Shown here piece after piece: positions 1 to 9,749 of a DNA stretch of 64,000 nt. Below the pieces are notes generated by a model, which saw only the letters and a program-made list of their open reading frames with translations, was not told where the DNA came from and searched no databases. Source of the stretch: Idiomarina sp. X4 (GTDB taxonomy: Bacteria > Pseudomonadota > Gammaproteobacteria > Enterobacterales > Alteromonadaceae); the NCBI RefSeq assembly GCF_002808045.1, contig NZ_CP025000.1:682001-746000 (forward strand), in the 5' to 3' direction. The first letter of the stretch is position 1. Each line of letters starts with the position of its first letter. The position numbers were made by a program, and so were the translations under genes.

Positions 1-907
1 CGAAGAAACCACCACGGGTGTTCACCGCCTGCTGGATATGCTGGAAAAAGGCACGCTGAAAGTCCCAGCCATTAACGTTAATGACGCTGTCACTAAGTCA
101 AAAAATGACAACAAATACGGTTGCCGCCACTCGCTGAACGACGCCATTAAGCGCTCAACCGACCACTTATTGTCGGGTAAAAAGGCGTTGGTTGTTGGCT
201 ATGGCGATGTGGGTAAAGGCTCTGCCGCCAGCCTCCGTCAGGAAGGCATGATTGTTAAAATCAGTGAGATTGACCCAATCTGTGCTATGCAAGCTTGTAT
301 GGACGGATTTGAAGTGGTTTCTCCTTATATTGACGGTAAAAACAAAGGTAACGGCGAAAACATTAATAAAGACTTGCTGGGGAATACCGACCTTATTGTG
401 ACCACCACCGGTAATATGGATGTGTGTGACCGTTATATGCTGGCAGCGCTTAAGCCTACGGCTCTGGTTTGTAACATTGGTCACTTCGATAACGAAATTG
501 ACACCGCCTTTATGCGCAAGAACTGGCGCTGGGAAGAAATTAAGCCGCAGGTACATAAAATTTATCGTTCAGACGATGATAACGACTACCTGATTTTGTT
601 AGCCGAAGGTCGTTTGGTGAATTTAGGTAACGCAACTGGTCACCCTAGCCGCATTATGGATGGCTCATTTGCCAACCAAGTACTGGCTCAAATTCACTTG
701 TTTGAGCAGAAGTTCGCTGACATGGAAATTAAGCAGCAGGAAGAATATCTGCGAGTTGAAGTTCTGCCGAAACAACTGGACGAAGAAGTGGCACGTTATA
801 TGGTGCAAGGCTTCGGTGGTGTCATGACTCAGTTGACGCCAGAGCAAGCCAATTACATCCATGTTAATGTTGAAGGTCCATTTAAAACTGACGAGTATCG
901 TTACTAA
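1..907 (+). CDS. ahcY: S-adenosylhomocysteine hydrolase, 3' part
   Basis: Cytosolic NAD-dependent enzyme that splits S-adenosylhomocysteine into adenosine and homocysteine in the methyl cycle. The gene enters from the left edge; the frame is open from base 2, so the first ATG at 38 is internal. Family signatures are visible: TTTGVHRL followed by PAINVND and VTKSK (substrate domain), then the NAD-binding loop [22 protein letters not shown], and the C-terminal end [10 protein letters not shown], which is typical of the family and shows the 3' end is intact. About 302 codons are present of roughly 430-470 expected. The stop TAA overlaps the ATG of the next gene by one base, which suggests translational coupling. 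Confidence 0.97.
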   Translation, partial: EETTTGVHRLLDMLEKGTLKVPAINVNDAVTKSKNDNKYGCRHSLNDAIKRSTDHLLSGKKALVVGYGDVGKGSAASLRQEGMIVKISEIDPICAMQACMDGFEVVSPYIDGKNKGNGENINKDLLGNTDLIVTTTGNMDVCDRYMLAALKPTALVCNIGHFDNEIDTAFMRKNWRWEEIKPQVHKIYRSDDDNDYLILLAEGRLVNLGNATGHPSRIMDGSFANQVLAQIHLFEQKFADMEIKQQEEYLRVEVLPKQLDEEVARYMVQGFGGVMTQLTPEQANYIHVNVEGPFKTDEYRY

Positions 908-1476
908 TGAGCGAAGTCATTTATCGTCAAATAACGGCTGCCGATGAGGCGGCCGTTATTGATCTGGCCAACGAAGTTCATGGTGACAACTATTTAACAC
1001 CAGAGAGTTTCCAGCATTATTTATCAGCAGGCACCGCCGGTAATGTTCAACTTAACTGGCTGGCAATAAAAGACGGTGAGATGCTCGGTGTGCGGCTGAC
1101 ACTAGCGCCCGGTCAATGGCCCATTGATAGCTTCTGCACACCATCTGAATGGCCATTTCCTGCAGACAAGCTGTGCTATTTTAAGTGTGCGGCGGTTTCA
1201 GAAAATGCACGGGGTTTAGGCATTGGTAAAACCTTATTGCAACGCAGTATCGATAGCGCTAAAGAGCTTGGCTGCCAAGGTGGTCTAGCGCATATTTGGA
1301 TGCAAAGCCCCCAAAACAGCGCCTACGAATATTTCACACGCTGCGGTGGCGAAATGATAAAACAACACGGTAAGCGTTGGTACCAGGCTTCCGTCGAAGA
1401 CGGCTACTATTGCCCAGTATGCAACGGCACCTGCTACTGCGACGCCGGTGAAATGCTGCTGAAGTTCGGCAATTAG
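907..1476 (+). CDS. GNAT-family N-acetyltransferase with Cys-rich C-terminal tail
   Basis: Predicted acyl-CoA-dependent N-acetyltransferase of 189 residues; the substrate cannot be told from sequence. The acetyl-CoA-binding signature is seen as ARGLGIGKTLLQRSI near residues 100-115, followed by a usual GNAT helix and strand. The last 23 residues contain four cysteines (C169, C172, C176, C178) in a CxxCxxxCxC arrangement, which is not part of a plain GNAT fold and could bind a metal. The start overlaps the ahcY stop (TAATG), so it is probably co-transcribed and coupled. The FAD oxidoreductase follows after 27 bp. Confidence 0.8.
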   Translation: MSEVIYRQITAADEAAVIDLANEVHGDNYLTPESFQHYLSAGTAGNVQLNWLAIKDGEMLGVRLTLAPGQWPIDSFCTPSEWPFPADKLCYFKCAAVSENARGLGIGKTLLQRSIDSAKELGCQGGLAHIWMQSPQNSAYEYFTRCGGEMIKQHGKRWYQASVEDGYYCPVCNGTCYCDAGEMLLKFGN

Positions 1477-1503
1477 CGAGCGCTGCTTTAATAGGTGGTG
1501 ATT

Positions 1504-2826
1504 ATGTATGATCCTTTGGTTAATGCGCCTCCGGGGCCGCATGATGCTCCTGAGCCAAGTTATTGGCAGAAGTCTACTGAAGCTGAGTTTCCGGCGTGTG
1601 TCGGCGACGTGCCGGAGGAAGTGGAATTTGCCGTTATTGGTGCGGGTTATACTGGCTTAAACGCGGCTCGGACGTTGGCTGAAAACGGTCGTTCCGTTGC
1701 GGTATTTGAAGCCAATAGTTTGGCTTGGGGCTGCTCATCTCGTAATGCCGGGTTTGTCATGAAAAGTACGGGGCGTTTAGGTCTCTCTGCCTGGGCGGAA
1801 GGTTTTGGTGAAACAATAGCAAAAGGAATAGCCTGCGAGCATCGGACTGCACTGAAGCTTATAACAGAAACCACTCAACACTGTCCTGAGCAGTGCCAAC
1901 GCCAAAGTGGTGGCTATTTGAAAGTTGCCCATAAACCTGAGGCTATTAAAGCGTTACACGAGCAATACCAAAGCCTTAAGCAGTTTGAGCAACCCGTTGA
2001 ATGGCTGGAAAAAGACGCATTAAGCCAGGTGATCAATAGCCCACAAGCGCACGCAGCGCTGCGCTTTACTGACTGCTTTGCCGTTAATCCGCTGTTATTG
2101 GCCGCCGCGACCGCTCGCAGAGCGGCCAGTGCTGGAGTGCAACTCGTTGAGCATTGCCCGGTAACATCTGCTGTTTCAATGGGCGACAAAGGTGTGTATT
2201 TAAAAACAGCTAAAGGCAATGTGCGGGCTTGTAAACTATTAGTTTGCTCCAATGGCTATACATCCCAACAGTTGCTTCCTAAGCTAGCCAGCCGTTCTTT
2301 ACCGGTTCTTTCTAGCATAATTACCACACCGCCGTTGTCACCAGAGCAAGTTGACAGCATTCGTTTGTCGCCTGAGTACGCGGTAATGGATACGCGGGTG
2401 CTGAAGTACTACTTTCGTTTACTGCCGGATAACCGCCTGTTATTTGGTGGTCGCGGAGCCATTCAGGGTAAAAATGCTGAAAACTCGACGTTCGCCAAGC
2501 GCTTATTAAAGGCATTGCATCAGACCTTCCCGCAACTCAAAGACGTCACGCGGTGGGACAGCTTCTGGAGTGGCTGGGTGAGCGTGTCACTTGACGACTA
2601 TCCTCGCGTCGGCAAGTTCAGCGACAACATATACGCCAGCATGGGGTACTGCGGCGCCGGTGTTAGCTTCAGCGCACTAGCTGGCCAACGATTAGCCGAG
2701 TGCGCAATGGGAGAAACGCTACCGGAGCTTCCATACTACCAGTCTCAATTAAAACCATTTCCCCTTCCCCAATTCCGACGCCTCGGACAATGGCTCTACT
2801 ACCACTACGGCCGCCTGCTTGATTAG
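1504..2826 (+). CDS. FAD-dependent oxidoreductase (DAO family, PuuB/OrdL-like)
   Basis: Predicted flavoprotein amine or amino-acid oxidase, 440 residues. The N-terminus has the dinucleotide-binding motif GAGYTG (residues 46-51) ending in an acidic residue after VAVFEA, then SSRNAGFV, which is typical of the DAO family. The C-terminus has the second FAD contact region around GYCGAGVS. Resemblance is strongest to gamma-glutamylputrescine oxidase-type proteins, but the substrate is not certain. The ATG at 1504 is preferred to the GTG codons at 1495/1498 because those lie within the ribosome-binding stretch AGGTGGTG. It follows the GNAT gene by 27 bp, so the two are probably one unit. Confidence 0.85.
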   Translation: MYDPLVNAPPGPHDAPEPSYWQKSTEAEFPACVGDVPEEVEFAVIGAGYTGLNAARTLAENGRSVAVFEANSLAWGCSSRNAGFVMKSTGRLGLSAWAEGFGETIAKGIACEHRTALKLITETTQHCPEQCQRQSGGYLKVAHKPEAIKALHEQYQSLKQFEQPVEWLEKDALSQVINSPQAHAALRFTDCFAVNPLLLAAATARRAASAGVQLVEHCPVTSAVSMGDKGVYLKTAKGNVRACKLLVCSNGYTSQQLLPKLASRSLPVLSSIITTPPLSPEQVDSIRLSPEYAVMDTRVLKYYFRLLPDNRLLFGGRGAIQGKNAENSTFAKRLLKALHQTFPQLKDVTRWDSFWSGWVSVSLDDYPRVGKFSDNIYASMGYCGAGVSFSALAGQRLAECAMGETLPELPYYQSQLKPFPLPQFRRLGQWLYYHYGRLLD

Positions 2827-2828
2827 CT

Positions 2829-2970
2829 GTAACTAAAGAGCGCTGAGGTTGTAACAGGCACTATGAAGGACGCCAGTGAATACATCCCTGTAGGGCTTAG
2901 GCAGCGCCATCCTTGGCGCTGCACACCTCCATAGTGCCTGTTACAACCTTTGTCCGCGCTCTCTAGTTAC
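2829..2970. repeat. Structured intergenic repeat, type A copy 1 (complete)
   Basis: A 142-bp element that folds almost end to end. The arms starting GTAACTAAAGAGCGC and GGTTGTAACAGGCACTATG are the reverse complement of the right side, with only small internal loops. The core, about 2866-2930, carries two hairpins: TACA-TCCC-TGTA, and GCAGCGCC-ATCCTT-GGCGCTGC. It starts three bases after the oxidoreductase stop and lies between convergent genes, so it could end transcription or protect 3' ends from both sides. No U-run is present. Confidence 0.85.
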
Positions 2971-2990
2971 CTACTTATTACAGACGCAGT

Positions 2991-3148
2991 GGACAGACTA
3001 GTCGCTGGCAAGCGTTATGAGAGTTAAGGCCTCTGTGACGGAGTGTCGAAGGCCATGGATGGCCTTCGTCAAGCCCTCATGGATGAGCTCGTCGCGTCTC
3101 CGACACAGAGGCCTTAACTCTCAAGCGACGCATGCGGCTTGACTGTCC
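2991..3148. repeat. Structured intergenic repeat, type B copy 1 (complete, inverted)
   Basis: A 158-bp element. The arms contain GAGAGTTAAGGCCTCTGTG on the left and its exact complement on the right, then weaker pairing out to GGACAG/CTGTCC. The core, about 3040-3101, has the hairpin CGAAGGCC-ATGGAT-GGCCTTCG and a second hairpin CTCATGGATGAG. In the orientation shown the core is the reverse complement of the type A layout. It ends 6 bp before the stop of the ABC permease gene on the minus strand. Together with copy A1 it fills the 328-bp gap between two convergent genes. Confidence 0.85.
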
Positions 3149-3154
3149 CCCTCC

Positions 3155-4300
3155 CTACAGGCCGAAGACTATTTTCTCGCTTTTGAGGAGACGGGCTATG
3201 TATTTGATGAGCAGCAATGCGGCAGCCAGGGTTGCTATGGCGCTTACCACTGTGCCCATGACGTTAATCGACTCGCCGCGAATCAGAGACAAGAACGCTT
3301 GGTGCTGTCCGGTAAGCGGCAGGTAATAGAGTATCGGGTTTTTAAGCCTTGCAAACTCGACACCGAAAGAAGCGGCCATGGGAATGATCAGCAAAAAGCT
3401 GATATAGGTTTGTGCTTCCTTGAAATTCTTTGCCCTGAACGACACAAACAATTGCAGTGCGGTTGCGAACACGGCCAGCGGTACGAGCAGCAGGAACATA
3501 AGCAGCATCATGCCCACACTAAAGTTCACATTCATGCCTATTTCGTGAAGTGGCACGTAAGCAAAAATAATAGGGATGATTATCAGCGACAGGGCTGCAC
3601 CAAACAAAGAAAAAGTAGATGCAGTCAACGTCTTACCGGCCACAATGTCCCATGTGCTTAATGGTTGGCTCAATAAGAACTCGAGTGAGTTCCGCTCGCG
3701 CTCGCCGGCACTAATATCGATAGCTACATTCATACCCGACCAAAACACCGACAAAATGATAAACACTAAAACAGAACCCATAATAATTGCGGCCTTAGAG
3801 CCTTTAGTTGCAGCGTCTTGCTTTTGCAGCTGAATGGGCTGTACAACGCGAGGGTCGATTCCGCGAAGAATAAGTCGGTAACTGGCTATTTGGCTACTGT
3901 AGGCCTGTACCGCTTTTTCGACTCGTTTAATGTCAGTTTGTTGCTTTTGTGAAGACCAGTCCGCTTTCAGCTCAATTTCAACTGGCTCAGCGACGGCGAT
4001 TTTATCCGCCCAGTTAGCTGGCAAACTCAACACGATAGGCGTTTCATTTTCTGACCATTCGCCTTGTTTTTCGACAATACCATTTTCGTTTAAGAAGTCG
4101 ACCAACTGCGGTGCGTGCTCTTTACCTTCGATATTGATACCAACATCCGCCTGGTCGGTTAACTGTGAAATTAAAAAGAAAAACGCGACGGCCATAAGCA
4201 TTGGCCCAAAGAAAGCGTAAGACATTGCCGCGAACACTGAACGTTTATCACGTATTGCGTCGCGAAACTCTTTTTTCCATACGGTTGTTAAAGCACTCAT
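3155..4300 (-). CDS. ABC-2 type transporter permease, NatB-like
   Basis: Membrane subunit of an ABC exporter, 381 residues. The topology fits the ABC-2/NatB family: one N-terminal membrane segment (about residues 26-45), a large extracytoplasmic region to about residue 170, then five or so hydrophobic segments from about 173 to 370. The start overlaps the stop of the ATPase gene (TAATG), so the two are translationally coupled. NatAB-type pumps export sodium in Bacillus, which would suit a saline-habitat organism, but the substrate here is inferred from family only. Confidence 0.85.
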   Translation of the reverse strand: MSALTTVWKKEFRDAIRDKRSVFAAMSYAFFGPMLMAVAFFFLISQLTDQADVGINIEGKEHAPQLVDFLNENGIVEKQGEWSENETPIVLSLPANWADKIAVAEPVEIELKADWSSQKQQTDIKRVEKAVQAYSSQIASYRLILRGIDPRVVQPIQLQKQDAATKGSKAAIIMGSVLVFIILSVFWSGMNVAIDISAGERERNSLEFLLSQPLSTWDIVAGKTLTASTFSLFGAALSLIIIPIIFAYVPLHEIGMNVNFSVGMMLLMFLLLVPLAVFATALQLFVSFRAKNFKEAQTYISFLLIIPMAASFGVEFARLKNPILYYLPLTGQHQAFLSLIRGESINVMGTVVSAIATLAAALLLIKYIARLLKSEKIVFGL

Positions 4301-5034
4301 TACGCCGCAATTCCTTCGTCCGTTCCTATAATTTTCACGAAAGCATCCTCGAGTTGTTCTTCGCCTGTCATCCGGCAGAGCTCTTCCGGCGTACCCTCAG
4401 CAGCCACTTTCCCGGATGCCATAACCACAACTCGGTCACACAACGCAGCCACTTCCTGCATGACGTGGCTGGAAAACAAAATGCAGGTTCCCTGGGCTCT
4501 TTGTTCACGCAGCACGTCGCGTAAAATACGTGTGCTCATGACGTCTAAGCCACGGCTTGGCTCATCCAAAATAAGGTGTTTGGGGTTATGAACCAAGGCT
4601 TGGGCAAGTGCCACTTTCATGCGCTGTCCCTGAGAAAAGCCCCCGGTACGGCGATCTGCGAGTTCTTCAATATCGAGCTTCTTAATCACTCGCTCAACCG
4701 CGTCTCTTCGAATATTGCCAGTTAAACCATGCAATTCCGCGAAGTATGCGACCTGCTCACGTACAGTCAAACGTTCATAAAGACCGAATTTATCCGGGAA
4801 GATCCCCAAGTTCTTACGAGCCCCCATAGGGTTAACGTTAGCATCCACGCCTTCTATCTCCGCCTTCCCCTGGTCTGCCTGAAGCAGGCCATAAATAATA
4901 CGGAGGCACGTTGTCTTACCAGCACCGTTTGGTCCCAATAGACCCGTGATTTCACCATCGTTAGCCTGAAAGCTGAGGGAATTTAACGCCTGTACACTTT
5001 TAAAGGTTTTACTCAGTTTATCGACATTAATCAT
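4300..5034 (-). CDS. ABC transporter ATP-binding protein, NatA-like
   Basis: ATPase subunit partnering the adjacent permease. Walker A is GPNGAGKTT, the signature is FSQGQRMK, and Walker B runs LILDEPSRGLD; the switch histidine is in LFSSHVMQE. The ATG at 5034 is chosen because the longer reading frame (start 5052) runs into the upstream hydrolase gene, while this ATG follows the hydrolase stop by one base (TAGgATG) and its preceding GTAGG could serve as ribosome binding site. About 244 residues. Probable operon: hydrolase, ATPase, permease. Confidence 0.92.
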   Translation of the reverse strand: MINVDKLSKTFKSVQALNSLSFQANDGEITGLLGPNGAGKTTCLRIIYGLLQADQGKAEIEGVDANVNPMGARKNLGIFPDKFGLYERLTVREQVAYFAELHGLTGNIRRDAVERVIKKLDIEELADRRTGGFSQGQRMKVALAQALVHNPKHLILDEPSRGLDVMSTRILRDVLREQRAQGTCILFSSHVMQEVAALCDRVVVMASGKVAAEGTPEELCRMTGEEQLEDAFVKIIGTDEGIAA

Positions 5035-5035
5035 C

Positions 5036-6499
5036 CTACAGCCCCGCTCCATTTTGGTTTAGCACAAAAGGTTTCAGGCGTTGTTTTTGTAAACAACTGC
5101 CATCAATAGCGGTCACGTCAGCCTTTTCGATAAACTCAGCGATGAGCTTATTGGCACAGGTATGACTGGCAATAGTATGACTTGCGTTGGGCGCCGTCAG
5201 GTGCTTACTGTTCGGTAACGTCTTTGCGGCTAAGTCGCCCCAGGCTGGTGGTGTCACCGGATCCAATTCACCCGACAACAATAAAACCGGCTTATCACTA
5301 ACGACTGGCTCAGACCAGTAAGAAGGTACGGGAGCCGACTTCCAGCCGCTGCACATATCAACAAAGGCATCACCGGTACGCCCTCCAATAAAGTCGTTGT
5401 CGCCGTCTTTTGCTAACAACTGCTCCGTTGCACGAGGTAAGTCTTCACTACAAACTACCGAGAGCATTAAGCCCAGGTAGATACTACTTTGTGACATGGT
5501 GCCCCCCATTAAGCCCAATACGGCTTTATAATTGCTTTGAGCGGCCGAGTGAATCGCATAAGGTAAAAGCTGACGTGTATTTGGATGATACAGTGCCATG
5601 CGAACAATTGAACTGAAACGTCCCGGTGTTAAATTTATCGTCATCGGTTCAAAGGAAAGCGGATCGTGCGCGTCTAGCAGAACATCCTGTCCTTCTAAAG
5701 CATTCATCACGTCATGATAATCTTGTTCTAACGTCGGGAATTTTTCCTGACACGCTACTTGCTCTTCGCAATTACGTAACATTGCATCAAAAGCTTGAGC
5801 CCCGTGCTGCCCAAACGGGCCAATAACCACCTGCGGTGGCGCTACGGCGTCTAACGTTGCCGTACGTACAGACTCCGGAGCTTCTCGTAAATAGGTCAAC
5901 CCGACTCTCGTCCCATAAGAGCCTCCATATAAATTGACTTGCTGAACACCCAGATGCTCACGAACTTTCTCGAAGTCTTTAACAGCGTTGACCGTATGGT
6001 ATTGCGTGGTGTCTGTGTCTGGATATTGCTTAAGACAGTCGCTTGTGAGCTGAGCCAGCTCTTGCTCGTCGTCACTTCTGATGAGCTCATCAGGACGGTT
6101 TATGTCGCATTCGAGAGGATGGCTCTTTCCCGTACCCCGCTGATCAATAAGCACAATGTCACGCTTTTGACGAACGGTATCGAACATGCGGGATATCATA
6201 GGCGCCAGCTCAGTGGCTGCCTGACCTGGCCCTCCCGCCAAAATAAGCATTGGATCCGGCTTTGCACCTTCCTGAATAGCAGGTAGTACCGCGTAATGTA
6301 TACCAATTTGCCTGCCTTGCGGCTTTTCATAGTTTTCAGGCACCTGAACAATGCCGCACTCAAGTCGTTCTTGTATTCCCGGCAAGTAGCATTCGCTGTC
6401 GGTTGAATCCGTCACTTCGTGTTGCTGTTGAGCGTATGCGCTACCACTTATGGCAGCCAATAACAGCAGCGGTAGGGAGACTAGCTTCCACTGTTTCAT
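5036..6499 (-). CDS. Secreted alpha/beta hydrolase, TAP/proline iminopeptidase-like
   Basis: Predicted exported serine peptidase or hydrolase of 487 residues. There is a signal peptide (MKQW, a hydrophobic run, cleavage after SAYA near residue 23). The alpha/beta-hydrolase elements are in order: oxyanion loop GGPGQ (89-93), DQRGTGKS (119-126), nucleophile elbow GGSYGT with Ser194, the acid in SGELDPVTPP, and the histidine in NASHTI near the C-terminus, as in tripeptidyl aminopeptidase-like proteins. It is the first gene of a three-gene unit with an ABC exporter; why they are linked is not clear from the sequence. Confidence 0.88.
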   Translation of the reverse strand: MKQWKLVSLPLLLLAAISGSAYAQQQHEVTDSTDSECYLPGIQERLECGIVQVPENYEKPQGRQIGIHYAVLPAIQEGAKPDPMLILAGGPGQAATELAPMISRMFDTVRQKRDIVLIDQRGTGKSHPLECDINRPDELIRSDDEQELAQLTSDCLKQYPDTDTTQYHTVNAVKDFEKVREHLGVQQVNLYGGSYGTRVGLTYLREAPESVRTATLDAVAPPQVVIGPFGQHGAQAFDAMLRNCEEQVACQEKFPTLEQDYHDVMNALEGQDVLLDAHDPLSFEPMTINLTPGRFSSIVRMALYHPNTRQLLPYAIHSAAQSNYKAVLGLMGGTMSQSSIYLGLMLSVVCSEDLPRATEQLLAKDGDNDFIGGRTGDAFVDMCSGWKSAPVPSYWSEPVVSDKPVLLLSGELDPVTPPAWGDLAAKTLPNSKHLTAPNASHTIASHTCANKLIAEFIEKADVTAIDGSCLQKQRLKPFVLNQNGAGL

Positions 6500-6593
6500 A
6501 ATCAGTCCAATTGAATTGAATCACAGTGAGTTATTGTCGTTGAGAAGTGAAAAAAATAAAAGGTAAGTGACTGAAAGAATTGTTAGTAGATGT

Positions 6594-6626
6594 AAAAAAG
6601 CCCGCAAACTTAGCTTGCGGGCTTTC
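6594..6626 (-). terminator. Rho-independent terminator of the DUF3718-like gene
   Basis: Read on the minus strand, GAAAGCCCGCAAG, a short loop, then CTTGCGGGCTTTTTT-type sequence: a GC-rich stem ending in a T run, placed 23 bp after the stop of the gene at 6649. Confidence 0.88.
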
Positions 6627-6648
6627 AAGTACTCAAATTAACTGGCTA

Positions 6649-7023
6649 TTAAAGGCCTGCGCGCTCTTTAATTGCTGCCGCAATAGGCGAGCCTGCATGG
6701 CCATTAGACTGAGCCCACTCATAATCGCCTGAGCTTTTTAACTCGTCTACTGATAGGCGTCCAACAATGAACTCTCCAATGTCTTGTGAGCCATTTGACA
6801 TTGCGAATTGCAATAGACTTTGACCGTTACACTGAATACCTGAGTAGATGTCACGGACACGCACACGTGAGTCACGTAACTTTTTACGCATACGCATAGT
6901 GTCGTCACCTTGTACGTATGTACAAAGGCTTAACGCCAGCTCATTCGCTTCTGCGCTTTTTGAAAAAGTTGCGCCAGTTGCTGCAACCGCAGCCATCAAG
7001 GTGCCTAATACAATCGCTTTCAT
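6649..7023 (-). CDS. Small exported protein, DUF3718-like
   Basis: A 124-residue protein of unknown function. It has a signal-peptide-like N-terminus (MKAIVLGTLMAAVAATGA, cleavage probably after EA near residue 26) and two cysteines (in LSLCTYV and GIQCNG) that could form a disulphide in the periplasm. The order of hydrophobic and charged stretches resembles the DUF3718 proteins of Shewanella and Idiomarina, from memory only. It is a single-gene unit with its own terminator. Confidence 0.65.
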   Translation of the reverse strand: MKAIVLGTLMAAVAATGATFSKSAEANELALSLCTYVQGDDTMRMRKKLRDSRVRVRDIYSGIQCNGQSLLQFAMSNGSQDIGEFIVGRLSVDELKSSGDYEWAQSNGHAGSPIAAAIKERAGL

Positions 7024-7133
7024 CTAAAACCCCATCACAAGATTGTTCAAAAATTCATCAGGATGATACTACGATATGAAGCTCTCTGCAATGGGGGGCA
7101 AGTGATGTAAGTAACTGAAATTATAACGTCTTA

Positions 7134-7634
7134 TTAACGTTTCCTATCGAAAATAAGGGTAGTAAAGTCATTGGAATTACGATCATTTGCGGCAAAGTCT
7201 TGCCGCTCTACCTCTTGCCAATCAGCGATTTCCTCGTAGTTAGGAAAGAAAGTATCACCGTCAACATTTAGGTCTATTTTAGTAACATATAAGCGGTCTG
7301 CCAGCGGTAAAAAATTTTCATAAATTTTTCCACCACCAATGATCATGACTTCTTCTACGGGACCGGCTGCCGCTATCGCTTGTTGCGGTCCATTAACCCA
7401 GAGTACTTGACCATCATGGGTTTCTCGAGCTTCTGAAGTTCTGCTCAGGACAATATTTTTACGACCGGGTAATGGGCGGCCAATTGATTCAAAGGTATTT
7501 CGCCCCATAACAATTGGCTTACCCAAGGTAATTTTTTTGAAATACTGGAGTTCGTCAGGCAAATGCCACGGCATTTTATTGTCTTTTCCTATGACTCTAT
7601 TGTCTGCCATTGCAACTACAAGCGATATTTTCAT
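7134..7634 (-). CDS. folA: Dihydrofolate reductase
   Basis: NADPH-dependent reduction of dihydrofolate to tetrahydrofolate for thymidylate, purine and glycine metabolism. It has 166 residues, against 159 in E. coli. Motifs: AMADNRVIG, the substrate loop MPWHLPDEL (21-29), MGRNTFESIGRPLPGR, IIGGGKIY and the C-terminal DFTTLIFDR. In alignment with E. coli, the catalytic Asp27 falls on Glu28 here (LPxxL spacing), the acid used by vertebrate enzymes; an Asp sits next to it. It lies downstream of obg and is separated from it by an 84-bp gap with a REP palindrome. Confidence 0.96.
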   Translation of the reverse strand: MKISLVVAMADNRVIGKDNKMPWHLPDELQYFKKITLGKPIVMGRNTFESIGRPLPGRKNIVLSRTSEARETHDGQVLWVNGPQQAIAAAGPVEEVMIIGGGKIYENFLPLADRLYVTKIDLNVDGDTFFPNYEEIADWQEVERQDFAANDRNSNDFTTLIFDRKR

Positions 7635-7650
7635 CCAGAATTACCTTCGT

Positions 7651-7674
7651 ATAGCCTGATGCTATTGCATCAGG
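7651..7674 (+). repeat. REP palindrome, single copy
   Basis: CCTGATGC-TATT-GCATCAGG at 7655-7674, preceded by ATAG, a variant of the GTAG head found in other copies. Eight-bp perfect stem with a four-base loop. It lies in the folA-obg gap. Confidence 0.85.
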
Positions 7675-7718
7675 CGGGATTTAAGCTTCAACATAGAATC
7701 TAACGTAATAACGCCAGG

Positions 7719-8888
<1,170 letters not shown>

Positions 8889-8934
8889 CTACTTATCACT
8901 CATTAAATATTGTGCAAAATTCTAGCACATAAGA

Positions 8935-8963
8935 AAAAGCCCCGCCGTAATGGCAGGGCTTTC
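8935..8963 (-). terminator. Terminator after rpmA
   Basis: Minus-strand stem AAAGCCCTGCC / GGCGGGGCTTT with loop ATTAC, followed by a short T run. It lies 33 bp after the rpmA stop and 55 bp before obg, so obg is probably reached by readthrough or has its own promoter. Confidence 0.88.
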
Positions 8964-8995
8964 GAACCGAAACTTTTCAGTTTATGTCGAGGTTA

Positions 8996-9253
8996 TTAGT
9001 CAGTAATAACGCTCACATATTTACGGTTATTCTTACCTTTCGTTTCGAAAGATACCTTGCCTTCAGAGGTCGCGAACAACGTGTGATCTTTACCGATGCC
9101 AACATTGCTACCAGCGTGGAAACGTGTACCGCGCTGACGAACCAGGATGTTACCTGCAAGAACCGATTCACCACCGAAGCGCTTAACACCTAAGCGTTTA
9201 CTCTCTGAATCGCGACCGTTTTTAGTAGAACCACCAGCCTTTTTATGTGCCAT
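8996..9253 (-). CDS. rpmA: 50S ribosomal protein L27
   Basis: Large-subunit ribosomal protein near the peptidyl-transferase centre, 85 residues, same length as in E. coli. N-terminus [16 protein letters not shown] and the VKRFGGE and [13 protein letters not shown] blocks are diagnostic. It follows rplU by 15 bp in the conserved rplU-rpmA unit. Confidence 0.98.
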   Translation of the reverse strand: MAHKKAGGSTKNGRDSESKRLGVKRFGGESVLAGNILVRQRGTRFHAGSNVGIGKDHTLFATSEGKVSFETKGKNNRKYVSVITD

Positions 9254-9268
9254 GTCGTTACTCCTTAA

Positions 9269-9580
9269 TTAGCTATTGATACCAGTGATTTTCACTTCAG
9301 TGAACCACTGACGATGGCCTTGTTGGCGACGAGAGTGCTTACGACGACGGAACTTAACGATTTTAACTTTATCGCCACGACCGTGATCAACCACTTCTGC
9401 TTTCACTTTGCCACCGGATACGAACGGAGCACCGATTTTTACGTCGCTGCCGTCAGAAACCATCAAAACCTGGTCGAATTCAACTACATCACCGGTAGCT
9501 GCTTCCAGTTTTTCCAGGCGGACGATTTGGCCTTCAGACACACGGTGCTGCTTACCGCCACTTTGGAATACTGCGTACAT
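9269..9580 (-). CDS. rplU: 50S ribosomal protein L21
   Basis: Large-subunit ribosomal protein, 103 residues, equal to E. coli. Begins [14 protein letters not shown] and contains [16 protein letters not shown] and TEVKITGI at the end. The ATG at 9580 is chosen over an upstream in-frame GTG at 9592 because GGAGAA lies 6 bases before it. Divergent from ispB, as in E. coli; the 169-bp region between them (9581-9749) should hold both promoters. Confidence 0.98.
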   Translation of the reverse strand: MYAVFQSGGKQHRVSEGQIVRLEKLEAATGDVVEFDQVLMVSDGSDVKIGAPFVSGGKVKAEVVDHGRGDKVKIVKFRRRKHSRRQQGHRQWFTEVKITGINS

Positions 9581-9749
9581 ATTATTCTCCACAACCCTAT
9601 TGGGTATCCAAATTCAAATCAGGGCGCGAATTGTACGTAATCCCGCCAACGATCGCAAGTCCTAATTTGCCGCCTTTAGAGTTTCCGAGCTCGTTGAATT
9701 AGTGTACCATCTGGTTTCCGTTAAATTTTGTAAATTTCAGATATCTATG

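Noticed and set aside
3132..3326. Small plus-strand frames in and next to the structured repeats
   Set aside because: They run through repeat arms and into the permease gene; no coding signal.
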